The notes under the pieces are model-generated. The model searched no databases and was not told the origin of the DNA. It saw nothing but the letters and a program-made list of their open reading frames with translations. This document shows, piece after piece, positions 18,359 to 27,338 of a stretch of 64,000 nucleotides of DNA. Within the stretch, counting starts at the first letter, position 1. Each line of letters begins with the position of its first letter. Location: NCBI GenBank assembly GCA_946407735.1, contig CAMJPL010000012.1, positions 1-64,000 on the forward strand, in the 5' to 3' direction. This DNA comes from an uncultured Clostridia bacterium (GTDB lineage Bacteria > Bacillota > Clostridia > Oscillospirales > CAG-272). A program made the position numbers and the translations under genes.

Positions 18359-18973
18359 ATGAAGCTTCTTTTTCAGGGCGATTCCATAACCGACGCCGGA
18401 CGCGACCGCAGCGATCCTCACAATCTCGGAAACGGATATCCGAAGTACGCCGCTCAGCTGATCGAGAAAAGACATCCCTTCGACAACATCGAGTTCATAG
18501 ATCTCGGCATCAGCGGCGACCGCGCCGAAAGCCTCAGGGCGAGATGGCAGAGCGACTGCGTCGACGTTCAGCCTGACGTGGTGTCGATACTCATCGGCAT
18601 CAACGACACATGGCACCGCGCCGCCGAGAAGAACTGGATGCCTCACGAGTACTTCGAGGAATGCTACCGCTCGATCCTCACCGATATAAAGGAAAAGACC
18701 TCGGCGAAGATAATCATTCTCGAGCAGTTCCTGCTCCCGGTCCCGGACAAGGCCTTCTTCCGCTGCGATCTCGATCCGAAGATCCAGATCACCCGCGCCC
18801 TCGCGAGAGAGTTCGCCGACGTGTTCATCCCGCTTGACGGCATGCTCGCCGCCGAGTGCATAGACCGTGAGCCGACATACTGGTCGGGCGACGGCGTTCA
18901 TCCAAACGAGAACGGCGCGAGACTGATCGGCGGATGGTACGCCGACGCCTTCGACAAGGTGCTCAGAAAGTGA
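18359..18973 (+). CDS. SGNH/GDSL-family esterase
   Basis: 204 residues. All four SGNH blocks are visible: GDSITDAG with the nucleophile Ser (~8), LGISGDRAE with Gly (~51), IGINDTW with Asn (~80) and GDGVHPNENG with the Asp/His pair (~178). Members are cytosolic or secreted carbohydrate esterases, often removing acetyl groups. No signal peptide, so it acts inside. Ribosome site GGGAG, 11 nt spacing. First gene of a tightly packed operon: its TGA overlaps the GTG of the HAD gene. Confidence 0.88.
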   Translation: MKLLFQGDSITDAGRDRSDPHNLGNGYPKYAAQLIEKRHPFDNIEFIDLGISGDRAESLRARWQSDCVDVQPDVVSILIGINDTWHRAAEKNWMPHEYFEECYRSILTDIKEKTSAKIIILEQFLLPVPDKAFFRCDLDPKIQITRALAREFADVFIPLDGMLAAECIDREPTYWSGDGVHPNENGARLIGGWYADAFDKVLRK

Positions 18974-19746
18974 TAGAGATCCTTATCCCTCATATCCCGG
19001 GCGGGATGCCTCAGACCGCCGTGCTCGATTTCGACGGCACGGTATCAAAGCTCCGCTCGGGATGGGAAAGCGTCATGGGGCCGATGATGGCCGAATTCAT
19101 ACCGGGAGATCCGGATGAAGTGAAAAGCCTCGTATCGGATTATATCGACCAATCCACCGGCATACAGACGATCCTGCAGATGAAATGGCTGGCGTCCGTC
19201 GTAAAAGAGCGGGGCGGCAGGCCTCTCGATCCGTGGGAATACAAGGATGAATACAACCGCCGGCTGATGGTCGAGGTCGGCAGACGCCGAAAAGCCGTCA
19301 CATCCGGCGCCGAGCCGGCATCACGGTACATTGTCGCCGGAGCGGATGAATTTCTCTCGGCGCTGCGAGACGGCGGTACGGTCATCTACGCCGCGAGCGG
19401 CACCGACGAGCCGGACGTCATAGCCGAAGCCGATGCGCTCGGGGTATCGGGATATTTCGACGGGATATTCGGCGCGAAGCGCGATTCCGAGCTCTGCTCT
19501 AAGGAGGCCGTCCTCAGAACTCTCGTAAAACCTGGAGACCGGCTTTTCGTCGCCGGGGACGGCAAGGTCGAGATAGCGCTCGGGCGCGAGGCCGGAGCGG
19601 TCACGCTCGGGCTGTGCACAAGGGACATCCCCGGCGACGACAGCCATACGGCCGACGAGGCGAAGAAGAAGCGCCTCACCGCCGCCGGAGCGCACGCTCT
19701 CGCGCCGGATTTCGCGGATCTCGAAGAGATCCTTGAATGGATGTGA
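18970..19746 (+). CDS. HAD-superfamily phosphatase
   Basis: About 258 residues. The track start at 18934 lies inside the SGNH gene. GTG 18970 overlaps the preceding stop (GTGA) and has AAGGTG upstream, so it is preferred; ATG 19006 is an alternative. Motif I LDFDGTVS, motif II AASGTDEPD, and motif IV VAGDGKVEIALG are intact, with a helical cap between I and II. The substrate is probably a sugar phosphate, given the PfkB kinase two genes on. It ends 4 nt before the next start. Confidence 0.82.
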   Translation: MIEILIPHIPGGMPQTAVLDFDGTVSKLRSGWESVMGPMMAEFIPGDPDEVKSLVSDYIDQSTGIQTILQMKWLASVVKERGGRPLDPWEYKDEYNRRLMVEVGRRRKAVTSGAEPASRYIVAGADEFLSALRDGGTVIYAASGTDEPDVIAEADALGVSGYFDGIFGAKRDSELCSKEAVLRTLVKPGDRLFVAGDGKVEIALGREAGAVTLGLCTRDIPGDDSHTADEAKKKRLTAAGAHALAPDFADLEEILEWM

Positions 19747-19750
19747 CGAT

Positions 19751-20746
19751 ATGAAAGAGATGCAGGACAATACCATTCCCCGCCGCAGGCGGGAGCTCGA
19801 TCTGTCCGGTCTGACGCTCTACTCGGCCGCCGACCGGCACAATCTGGTAACGATCGACACCCTTCTGACGCCGGGAGTTTCGGCGACGCCGGGATATGAT
19901 GCCGACGGCTTTGACGAGCTGTGCCTGAGGATCATAAAGGCGAAGAAAAACGGCCGCCCGATAATCGTGAGCATAGGCGCCCACGTCATCAAATGCGGCC
20001 TTTCAAGGTATCTCACAGCGCTCGCGCGGGAAGGATATCTCACCCACCTTGCCGGAAACGGCGCCTGCTCGATACACGACTTCGAGCTCGCCTATCTCGG
20101 CGGCACGTCGGAGCATGTCCCGACCGCGATAGAGGACGGCAGCTTCGGGATGTGGAAGGAGACCCTTATCCCGATGAACGAAGCGATATCGGAGGGAGCG
20201 AAGAAAGGCATGGGCTACGGCGAGGCGCTTGCCGAGTATGTCGGCGCGCATCCCGGGCTCTTCCCTCATAAGGACGACTGCGTCTTTTGGAACATGTATG
20301 AGCTGGACATCCCGGCGACATACCACATCGCGCTCGGGACCGACATAATCCATCAGTCACCGACATGCGACATGGCCGATATCGGGCGCTGCTCCGGGAT
20401 CGACTTCAAACGGTTCTGTTATTCCGTCGCTCAGATGGACGGCGGGGTCTACATGAATTTCGGCTCGGCGGTGATCGGGCCGGAGGTATTCCTTAAAGCG
20501 CTGTCGATAAGCCGGAATCTCGGCTATAAGACCTTTGACATAACGACCGCCAACTTCGACATTCGCGATCTCGGCGATTACCGCAAAAAGATAGGCTACG
20601 ACGATCCAGATTACTACTACCGCCCGCGAAAGAACATCGTCAACCGCCCGGTTTCGGTCGGCGGGAAGGGCTGGCATTTCGTCGGCGATCACGCCGTGAC
20701 GATCCCCGCCCTGTACAACCGTCTGAGGGAGCTGGAAAATGTTTGA
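19751..20746 (+). CDS. Conserved protein of unknown function, possibly deoxyhypusine-synthase-like fold
   Basis: 331 residues from ATG 19751 (the track ATG at 19733 lies in the HAD gene). I do not recognise it with certainty. The block IVSIGAHVIKCGLS (~80), then HLAGNGACSIHDFELAYLGG (~110) resembles in layout the nucleotide-binding part of deoxyhypusine-synthase-like proteins (a strand, a GLS-type turn and an acidic ED/HD element), and bacteria use such folds for other chemistry. Conserved Cys/His (CDMADIGRC) may bind metal. It overlaps the PfkB gene by 8 nt and follows the HAD gene by 4 nt, so it almost certainly works in the same pathway. Confidence 0.6.
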   Translation: MKEMQDNTIPRRRRELDLSGLTLYSAADRHNLVTIDTLLTPGVSATPGYDADGFDELCLRIIKAKKNGRPIIVSIGAHVIKCGLSRYLTALAREGYLTHLAGNGACSIHDFELAYLGGTSEHVPTAIEDGSFGMWKETLIPMNEAISEGAKKGMGYGEALAEYVGAHPGLFPHKDDCVFWNMYELDIPATYHIALGTDIIHQSPTCDMADIGRCSGIDFKRFCYSVAQMDGGVYMNFGSAVIGPEVFLKALSISRNLGYKTFDITTANFDIRDLGDYRKKIGYDDPDYYYRPRKNIVNRPVSVGGKGWHFVGDHAVTIPALYNRLRELENV

Positions 20747-21713
20747 CCTTGACAGGATAGACGCTCTCAGGATCGGAGTGCTCGGGGACGCGGCGATAGA
20801 CATCCACTGGTTCGCCGACATGAAGCTGAGCGAACTCTCCCGTGAGACGCCGCATTATCCTCTCCCCGTCGTCCGCGAGGAGATCACGCCGGGAGCGGCC
20901 GGAAATCTCGCCGCCAATATCGCGGCGCTGAAGCCCGGAAGGCTCGAATTCTGCGGCGTCGCCGGCGATGACTGGAGAGGCGGGCTGCTGAAAAAAAGCT
21001 TTGCCGAGAGAGATATAATCGCCGACGGTCTCATCGTCGAAGCAGGACGGTTTACCAACGCCTACTGCAAGCCGATGCGCATGGGCATCTCCGATGTGAT
21101 CTACGAGGATCCGAGGATAGACTTTTCCACTCCCGCCCCGATATCGGAGGAAAGCGAAGAAGCCATAATAGGCTGGCTCGATCGCGCCGAAAAAGCTCTT
21201 GACGCTCTCTGCGTCTGTGATCAGTTCGTCGGCGGATGCGTCACAAAGAAGGTAAGGGACAGGCTGAGCGGATACGGCATCCCGGTATTTGTCGACAGCC
21301 GCTACAACATAGAACAGTTCAGGATAAAACGCGGTGTGCTTAAACCAAACGAGCATGAATGCGCCGCGGCGCTCGTCAGGCTCGGCATGGAGCCGTCGTC
21401 AGACATGGCCGAAAACGGGCTCAGGCTCGCCGGGATCACCGGATCGGACATACTTCTCACGCTCGGGGAGAAGGGCGCCCTTCTGATCTCAGGCGGCAGC
21501 GTGACGCCTGTCGAAGCCGTCAGAGTCGACGGCGAGACGGACATATGCGGCGCCGGAGACACATATCTCTCGGCGTTCGCCTGCTGCGCGGCGTCCGGCG
21601 CGTCATACATCGAAGCCGCGCGGATCGCGGCGGCGGCATCGGCCGTGACAGTAAAGAAGATCGGCGTGACAGGGACGGCGTCAAGGGAAGAGATAACAGA
21701 AAAACTCGCCTGA
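20739..21713 (+). CDS. PfkB-family carbohydrate kinase, HldE kinase-domain-like
   Basis: 324 residues. PfkB signature 2 is DICGAGDTYLSAF (~268), and the N-terminal GxxGDAAIDIHW plus TPGAAGNLAANIAAL (~50) fit ribokinase-fold sugar kinases. The block SELSRETPHYPLPVV (~30) parallels the SRISPEAPVPVV region of the HldE/RfaE kinase domain, so a heptose- or other sugar-1-phosphate kinase role is plausible. LKPNEHECAAA (~206) is also typical. No cytidylyltransferase domain is attached. Last gene of the SGNH-HAD-unknown-PfkB operon; the kinase and HAD phosphatase could act as successive steps in nucleotide-sugar making for surface glycans. Confidence 0.85.
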   Translation: MFDLDRIDALRIGVLGDAAIDIHWFADMKLSELSRETPHYPLPVVREEITPGAAGNLAANIAALKPGRLEFCGVAGDDWRGGLLKKSFAERDIIADGLIVEAGRFTNAYCKPMRMGISDVIYEDPRIDFSTPAPISEESEEAIIGWLDRAEKALDALCVCDQFVGGCVTKKVRDRLSGYGIPVFVDSRYNIEQFRIKRGVLKPNEHECAAALVRLGMEPSSDMAENGLRLAGITGSDILLTLGEKGALLISGGSVTPVEAVRVDGETDICGAGDTYLSAFACCAASGASYIEAARIAAAASAVTVKKIGVTGTASREEITEKLA

Positions 21714-21889
21714 AACGGCGGGACAGAACCGATATCTCGATATCTTTTATACGGGACGCGGATGATTTCCGCGTTTCCGTATTATTTATAAGCAGACACA
21801 TCACTGATATTTTGATATGAACGAGCGCCGCTTCGCCGGCACGGTCGGAATAATTTACATTGTATTCATCGGAAGAATATTGCAAGCTC

Positions 21890-21918
21890 TGATATAATAT
21901 GATATCATATTGATATCA
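21890..21918 (+). promoter_or_regulatory. Extended -10 promoter with tandem TGATATCA operator
   Basis: TGA-TATAAT at 21890-21898 with no good -35. Immediately downstream are two identical palindromes TGATATCA (21900-21907 and 21911-21918), 11 bp apart, i.e. one helical turn. A 16-bp perfect palindrome spans 21896-21911. The site covers the expected transcription start of the ABC operon, the right place for a dimeric repressor. The 232-nt gap 21714-21946 holds nothing else I can identify. Confidence 0.6.
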
Positions 21919-21946
21919 TATTAGCCGTCAATAAGAGGAAACCATC

Positions 21947-22696
21947 ATGCTTCGTATTGAACACCTTACAAAGACATACGGCGAAAAAAAGGCCGTGGAC
22001 GATCTTTCGCTTCATATCGCTCCGGGAGAGATATACGGCTTTATCGGGCATAACGGGGCCGGAAAAACCACCACGCTCAAATCGTGCTGCGGGATCATGC
22101 AGTACGACTCCGGCGAGATAACCGCCTGCGGCATATCGGTAAAGAAAGACCCGATAGCCGCGAAAAAGCAGCTCGCATATCTTCCCGACAATCCCGAGCT
22201 GTATGAATACATGACCGGCATACAGTTCCTGAACTTCATCGGCGATATCTACGGCGTCCAGCCGGACGAGCGGGCCGAAAAGATCCGCTCCCTCTGCGAC
22301 AGCTTCTCGCTTACGGCGGACCTAGCTCAGCCTATCTCGGCATACTCGCACGGAATGAAGCAGAAGCTCGCCATCGTCTCCGCCTGGATGCACGATCCGA
22401 AGCTGATACTCATGGACGAGCCGTTTGTCGGCCTCGATCCCATCGCCGCCCACACGCTGAAGCAGATGATGCGCCAGCTCTGTGACAAGGGCGGGGCGAT
22501 ATTCTTCTCGACTCATGTCCTCGAGGTGGCGGAAAAGCTCTGCGACAAGGTCGCCATAATCAAGAACGGCCGCCTCATCCGCTCCGGCACCATGGACGAG
22601 GTAAGAGGCGACGATTCTCTCGAAGAGATCTTCCTTGAGCTCGCCGAGCCGGGCATTTCCGGCGGAGCCGACGCAGAAACGGAGGATAAAAAGTGA
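21947..22696 (+). CDS. ABC transporter ATP-binding protein (exporter type)
   Basis: 249 residues. Walker A is GHNGAGKTT (~34), Walker B is LILMDEPFVGLD (~148), the signature motif is degenerate (AYSHGMKQKLAI, ~127) and the H-loop STHVLE is at ~189. This fits the single-domain ATPase of ABC-2-type exporters (YtrB/NatA/CcmA group). It overlaps the permease gene by 4 nt. The operator upstream suggests repression, perhaps by a GntR-type regulator encoded elsewhere. Substrate unknown; such pairs often export peptides, drugs or lipids. Confidence 0.93.
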   Translation: MLRIEHLTKTYGEKKAVDDLSLHIAPGEIYGFIGHNGAGKTTTLKSCCGIMQYDSGEITACGISVKKDPIAAKKQLAYLPDNPELYEYMTGIQFLNFIGDIYGVQPDERAEKIRSLCDSFSLTADLAQPISAYSHGMKQKLAIVSAWMHDPKLILMDEPFVGLDPIAAHTLKQMMRQLCDKGGAIFFSTHVLEVAEKLCDKVAIIKNGRLIRSGTMDEVRGDDSLEEIFLELAEPGISGGADAETEDKK

Positions 22697-24297
22697 GCAG
22701 GATGTTCAAGGCGCTGCTTAAAAAACAGCTTATGGAGGTCATGCTGAGCTTTACCGGAGGAGCGAAAAAGAACGGCAGAAAAAGCATGATCGGCTATTCG
22801 ATACTGCTTCTCACGGCCTTTCTGAGCTTTTGCTTCATGTTCGGCATGGCCGCCGACACGATCTACGGAAATCTCCACAGCACGGGTCTCGACTGGCTTT
22901 ACTATTCGCTGATGGGGCTCATGGCGCTGATGATCTCGGTAATGGGCTCGGCTTTCGCCACATACAGCGCGATATACAAGGCGAAGGACAACGAGACGCT
23001 GCTCTCGATGCCGGTCCCCCAATGGCTGATACTGCTGACACGGATGTGCGGATGCTATCTGACGGCGCTCATATTCTGCGCGCTCGTCCTCATCCCGGCG
23101 CTGATCGTAAGCTGCCTCGAGGGATCGGCGGGGATACTGACGATAATCCTCATGCTCCTTGCGATACTTCTGCTCTCCCTGATCTCGCTCGCGCTTTCCT
23201 GTCTTCTCGGATGGGTGATCGCGCTGATCGCCCCGCATGTAAGGCACAAGAGCCTAGTCACCACCGTGATCTCGTTCGCTCTCATCGCCGGCTACTACGT
23301 CTTCTATATGCGGATAACGGAGATACTCCAGTCGTTCGTCGAGTACGCCGACGAGACCGAGAAGGCGATAAAGAGCTACGTTTACCCCTTCTACATGCTG
23401 GGCCGCGGCCTCACCGGCGAGATCGTCCCCTTCCTCATATTCACGGCGATCTCAGCGGCCGTCTTCGCCGTCGTCTATTACCTGATGTCGCGAAGCTTCA
23501 TAAAGCTCGCCACAGCATCGGAAAAAACGGCGAAAAACGTCTACCGCGAGAAAAAGGCGAAGCTGTCATCGCCGTCGTCAGCCCTGCTTCGCCGTGAGAT
23601 GAAGCACTACATCAGCTCGGCGGCTTATATCCTCAACTGTTCGATGGGAACGATCTTCATGATCATCCTGACGGTATTCGCGATCATACAGTCGGGACGG
23701 CTGAAAGGAGTCATAGAGGATATAGCCGAGGATGCTCCGGGCTTTGTCGGCATCGTGCCTCTCATCATAGGAGCCGCCACAGCCATTCTGATCGCTTACA
23801 ATCTGATGACGGTGCCTTCGGTCTCGCTTGAGGGAAAGTCTCTCTGGCTCATAAGGTCACTTCCGGTCACGACGGCGGAAATACTGAAATCGAAGCTTGA
23901 TTTCCACCTGCTCATGACCCTTCCCTTCTCCGCCGTATGCGCGATAGTCCTGTTCATCGTCACCGGATCGGACATAAAATGCTCCGCCGCCGTGATACTG
24001 TTCATCACCGCGTTCAACGTCGCCTCGGCGTCGCTCGGGATGATACTCGCCCTCAAGCGCCCGAATCTGAACTACGCGGATGAAGCCTCGGCAATAAAGC
24101 AGAACTGGAGCGTCACCGTGATAATGTTCGGAGGAATGATCATAACCGGCCTGCTCGCCGTGCTGTACTTTATAGTCCATTCCTTCATCGCTCCGTGGCT
24201 GTTCGCGCTCGCCGCGGCCGCATTATTCGCCGGTCTGTCGGCTCTGATGCTGAAATGGATCTATTCAAAGGGGATCGAGATATTCGAAAGTCTCTGA
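22693..24297 (+). CDS. ABC-2-type exporter permease
   Basis: 534 residues with about 12 hydrophobic segments, in two similar halves separated by a charged loop at ~275-300 (KTAKNVYREKKAKLS). The GTG start overlaps the ATPase stop by 4 nt. It resembles the large bacterial exporter permeases paired with NatA-like ATPases. There is no peptidase C39 domain in the pair, so it is not an evident exporter for the Nif11-leader protein further right. A strong terminator follows. Confidence 0.85.
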   Translation: MSRMFKALLKKQLMEVMLSFTGGAKKNGRKSMIGYSILLLTAFLSFCFMFGMAADTIYGNLHSTGLDWLYYSLMGLMALMISVMGSAFATYSAIYKAKDNETLLSMPVPQWLILLTRMCGCYLTALIFCALVLIPALIVSCLEGSAGILTIILMLLAILLLSLISLALSCLLGWVIALIAPHVRHKSLVTTVISFALIAGYYVFYMRITEILQSFVEYADETEKAIKSYVYPFYMLGRGLTGEIVPFLIFTAISAAVFAVVYYLMSRSFIKLATASEKTAKNVYREKKAKLSSPSSALLRREMKHYISSAAYILNCSMGTIFMIILTVFAIIQSGRLKGVIEDIAEDAPGFVGIVPLIIGAATAILIAYNLMTVPSVSLEGKSLWLIRSLPVTTAEILKSKLDFHLLMTLPFSAVCAIVLFIVTGSDIKCSAAVILFITAFNVASASLGMILALKRPNLNYADEASAIKQNWSVTVIMFGGMIITGLLAVLYFIVHSFIAPWLFALAAAALFAGLSALMLKWIYSKGIEIFESL

Positions 24298-24303
24298 TAA
24301 AAC

Positions 24304-24347
24304 GCGTGCGGAGCTCTATGAACTCCGCACGCTCCTGTTTTATTTTT
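24304..24347 (+). terminator. Terminator of the ABC exporter operon
   Basis: A perfect 10-bp stem (GCGTGCGGAG / CTCCGCACGC), 9-nt loop, then TCCTGTTTTATTTTT. It lies between convergent genes and its T-tract overlaps the 3' end of the YihY gene. Confidence 0.8.
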
Positions 24348-25215
24348 CTTTTCCCGGGCGCTTTGCGCCTTCGCGGAAAAAAAGCCTTCTTATCTGCGGC
24401 TCGAACAGGCAGTTGATGGACCCGCCGACAAGGAGTATGAAAAAGCAGCCGTACAGCCAGAAGAGAAATATCGTGACGGTGGCGAGGCTTCCGTAAAACA
24501 CCGTATATTTGTTCATTCCGTTGATATAAAGCGAGAAGAAGAAGGAGAACGCCGACCACGAGACCGATGTGAATACGGCTCCCGGAAGCTGGAGCAGATA
24601 ATTGCGTCTGCCGAACGGCACAAAGGTGTATATGAGCGAGAAAAGGAGCACCGACAGGACGAGCGACAGGATGATATGCCAGACAGAATAAACCGACTCC
24701 GGCAGATCCTTCTCGCTCAGACGGCTTATCACGTTGTGCAGAAGGTAGTTTCCGAAGATTATGTACAGCATGACCGCTATCAGCCCGAGCAGGACAACCG
24801 TATAGAGCATCGACATCAGGCGCTGAATGATGATATTCCTCTTTTCCTCGACCTGATAGGCTGAGTTCAGCCCTCTTATCATCGCCATCGTCCCCTGGGA
24901 CGAGGAAAGTATCAGCACTATCACCGATATCGGCAGAAGCCCGCGCGAGCTAGAATAAGCCTCCGAGATCACCGTTGTGACAAGTTCGTCGGCTATATCC
25001 GGCGACAGCTCCACCGCCGCCTCGGTTATCTGCCCGAGCGTAAGGCCGGTGTAAGGCACGAGCGACACGAGCAGGATTACAAGAGGGACAATCGACAGAA
25101 AGAAGAAGAAGGCGATGCTCGATGCGAACGAGCTCATCTGACGCCTGTCGTACTCATCCTTGAACCCGGCACCGGTCTTGCGGAGCTTTTCCCTATGTTT
25201 TGAAATAAACGCCAT
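24340..25215 (-). CDS. YihY/BrkB-family integral membrane protein
   Basis: 291 residues with six hydrophobic segments and the family features DRRQMSSFASSIAFFFFLSIVP (first segment, ~25-50), a serine-rich SSSQGTMAMIRGLNSAY block (~105-122) and a last loop WLYGCFFILLVGGSIN. The family was once called ribonuclease BN in error; the members are membrane proteins of uncertain role. It stands alone, convergent with the ABC operon. Confidence 0.9.
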   Translation of the reverse strand: MAFISKHREKLRKTGAGFKDEYDRRQMSSFASSIAFFFFLSIVPLVILLVSLVPYTGLTLGQITEAAVELSPDIADELVTTVISEAYSSSRGLLPISVIVLILSSSQGTMAMIRGLNSAYQVEEKRNIIIQRLMSMLYTVVLLGLIAVMLYIIFGNYLLHNVISRLSEKDLPESVYSVWHIILSLVLSVLLFSLIYTFVPFGRRNYLLQLPGAVFTSVSWSAFSFFFSLYINGMNKYTVFYGSLATVTIFLFWLYGCFFILLVGGSINCLFEPQIRRLFFREGAKRPGKEK

Positions 25216-25285
25216 GACCCTGATCCGTATTAAAAGATAAAGTCATTATAACACAAACGCCGCCGAGAAATCTACGCTGTTTTTA

Positions 25286-27169
25286 TTAATTTCCCGCGTC
25301 CTCCTTCTCACGCGACTCGGCGTAGGCTATCAAAGCGCACATGTTTATCGCGCTTTCCCACGGACGGTACGGACAGCAGCTGGGGCTTGCCTCTCCGCTT
25401 ATATAATACTCCACCCAGACGCCGGCGCCTCCGCGGCTCTCGCGCAGGCGCATCACTTCGCCGAAGATGCTTTCGAGCAGCGCTTTGTCAGCGCATCCGT
25501 AACGCGTAAGAGCGTAAAGCCACAGCCCGGACTCGTATCCGACGGCGTTGCCGTCGCTGCCCCGCGCCGCGTAGCCGTCAAGGGCGGCATTGACTATCAT
25601 ATCGGCGGCCACCGCTTCGCTTCCGATAAAGCCGAGCATGAGCGAGGCGCAGGAAAGTGAATATCTTACGCTTCCCGCCGGGATCTTTTTCGACGTCCGG
25701 CACTCGCCGCACAGATATGTCATATCCGGCGTCAGGGCGAGATATCTCATTCTCCCGCAGCCGAGACACACCCCATGGCGGTATCTGTCCATAACCGCGC
25801 CGGACAGACGGGACGGGGCGTTGGCGTACAGCTTCGAGCCGTCGTCTGACATGAAGTTTGAGGCGAACATCCGCTCGGCCTCGCTTACCGCCGCGCGCCT
25901 CGCCGAAATGTAGTCCCCGCCGAGGATGCCGAGCTTTTCCGCCGCGTCAAGGATGCGCCCGGCTCCCGTGACATACAGCGCCGTCGCCTCCATCGAGCCG
26001 TGATCTATGCAGTCTCTCGGGATGAGCCCTCCGGCTATGTACGTCTCGTCTCCGTTGAACGGAAGCATCCCGCGATACAGTCTGTTTTCCTGCGCATCGA
26101 ACAGATATTTTATGTAATCCTCACGTTCCCTTATAAATCCGGCGTCCCCGCAGGCGGAATACAGATCTGTGAGCTCGAGCAGATAATAGCCCGTCTGCTC
26201 GCAGTCGTCGTTTTCGTGGCAGTGAGAGCATCTCATGCCCATCCCGCCGGCGTTCGGGACGCTCCCCTTTTCCCTGAACTGCCTGACGAAGAAGTCGATG
26301 CAGCTTTTCGCCTGATCGTACAGTCCGAGAGCTATGAGCCCTCTGATGACGCCGTACATGTCTCGGCCGTAGGCGAGGTGGTAAAAGCTCCCGGCGAGAG
26401 CGCCTCCCTGTACCGATATCTGTGAGAGAAGCGCCGCCGCGGTATCATGCGCGGCCTCTCTTACCATATCCGGCAGCGGGCGTATGTACGAGAACCTTTC
26501 CTCCCAGTATCCGACGCAATCATCGTACATTTTGTCGGGATCCGCCGCGGCCGCGAGATCGCTTTCCTCCATGCAGGAGATAAATGACGGCCTCGCGGGC
26601 GAGACATCCTCTCCGGCGGCGAATATAAGCTCCGAATCGCCCGCCGGGATGATGATATGTTCTCCCGACACCTCCGCCCCTTTCGGAAACAGAATCCTTG
26701 CGTACAGCTCGGCGTCGGTATAATTCTCCCCGAATACCCTGCTCCCGACCGGGATATCTATGAGGACGCTCTGACGCTCCGAAAGGATATCCCCGCCGGC
26801 ATCCGAAAAGGCGTTCATCATACCGCCGAGGGGCAGCTCAAATCTGAACTCCAACGGGCGGGAGAGTCTGAGACGTCTTATGAACACAGGCCTTCCGGCG
26901 GCGCAGTAATCGACGATCGAGCCGACGGCTTGGCCGCCCGCGTCGGATATATCCGTCCGCCAGATCACCGCGCCTTCTCTTCTGTATGATCTGAAGGCGA
27001 GGTCCTTTTCCTCCGGCGACATCGAGAATACCGACGGGGCGCTGTAACATGGGCCGAAAAGCTGGACTATCTCACCGTTTTTTATATACGCCGCGATCAT
27101 GCCGTTCCCGACGCAGTACACTCCGTCTCTCGGCCTGTCCGAAAAGCGTTTGTCGTCAAAAGGGTTCAT
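25286..27169 (-). CDS. Six-hairpin (alpha/alpha)6-barrel glycosidase-like protein with inserted Cys clusters
   Basis: 627 residues from ATG 27169, chosen because AGAAGGAG precedes it; the track's extra 33 residues run back into a terminator. The N-terminal ~220 residues are a beta-sandwich (GNGMIAAYIKNGEIVQLFGP), and the rest is a helical barrel with LAYGRDMYGVIRGLIALGLY (~300), a layout seen in GH15/GH65/GH94-like enzymes. Two unusual Cys/His groups occur: CSHCHENDDC (~350) and CLGCGR...CGEC (~490), the second a typical zinc-ribbon knuckle. No signal peptide is visible. Probably a cytoplasmic glycoside hydrolase or phosphorylase; catalytic residues not assigned. Confidence 0.68.
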   Translation of the reverse strand: MNPFDDKRFSDRPRDGVYCVGNGMIAAYIKNGEIVQLFGPCYSAPSVFSMSPEEKDLAFRSYRREGAVIWRTDISDAGGQAVGSIVDYCAAGRPVFIRRLRLSRPLEFRFELPLGGMMNAFSDAGGDILSERQSVLIDIPVGSRVFGENYTDAELYARILFPKGAEVSGEHIIIPAGDSELIFAAGEDVSPARPSFISCMEESDLAAAADPDKMYDDCVGYWEERFSYIRPLPDMVREAAHDTAAALLSQISVQGGALAGSFYHLAYGRDMYGVIRGLIALGLYDQAKSCIDFFVRQFREKGSVPNAGGMGMRCSHCHENDDCEQTGYYLLELTDLYSACGDAGFIREREDYIKYLFDAQENRLYRGMLPFNGDETYIAGGLIPRDCIDHGSMEATALYVTGAGRILDAAEKLGILGGDYISARRAAVSEAERMFASNFMSDDGSKLYANAPSRLSGAVMDRYRHGVCLGCGRMRYLALTPDMTYLCGECRTSKKIPAGSVRYSLSCASLMLGFIGSEAVAADMIVNAALDGYAARGSDGNAVGYESGLWLYALTRYGCADKALLESIFGEVMRLRESRGGAGVWVEYYISGEASPSCCPYRPWESAINMCALIAYAESREKEDAGN

Positions 27170-27233
27170 ATCGCGCTCCTTCTCGCCGCGCGGATATCCG
27201 GCGGCGCTGAACAGAATAAAAAAACAGAATCCG

Positions 27234-27260
27234 AAAAAGCGGCCGTATCTTTCCGGCCGC
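27234..27260 (-). terminator. Terminator after the CE15-like gene
   Basis: On the minus strand: GCGGCCG / CGGCCGC stem with an 8-nt loop then CTTTTT (27234-27238). It is 79 nt beyond the esterase stop and 65 nt before the six-hairpin gene start, so these two minus-strand genes are separate units. Confidence 0.7.
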
Positions 27261-27296
27261 CTTTTCATTATCCATCAGCCTTTGCGAGGTTTATGG

Positions 27297-27325
27297 TTGA
27301 TATTCGCGCAGAATTGTGATATAAT
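27297..27325 (+). promoter_or_regulatory. Strong orphan promoter pointing into the CE15-like gene (antisense)
   Basis: TTGATA (27297-27302), 17-nt spacer, TATAAT (27320-27325) with TGA before it. Nothing on the plus strand downstream looks like a gene; the next 1.08 kb is the antisense of the esterase gene. Confidence 0.45.
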
Positions 27326-27338
27326 TATATCGCGGGGA

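Noticed and set aside
22513-23247. 244-aa minus-strand ORF opposite the ABC permease
   Set aside because: Charged low-complexity shadow of a clear permease gene.
21947-24297. The ABC pair as exporter of the leader-bearing giant protein
   Set aside because: No C39 peptidase domain, and it is 20 kb away in a separate operon.
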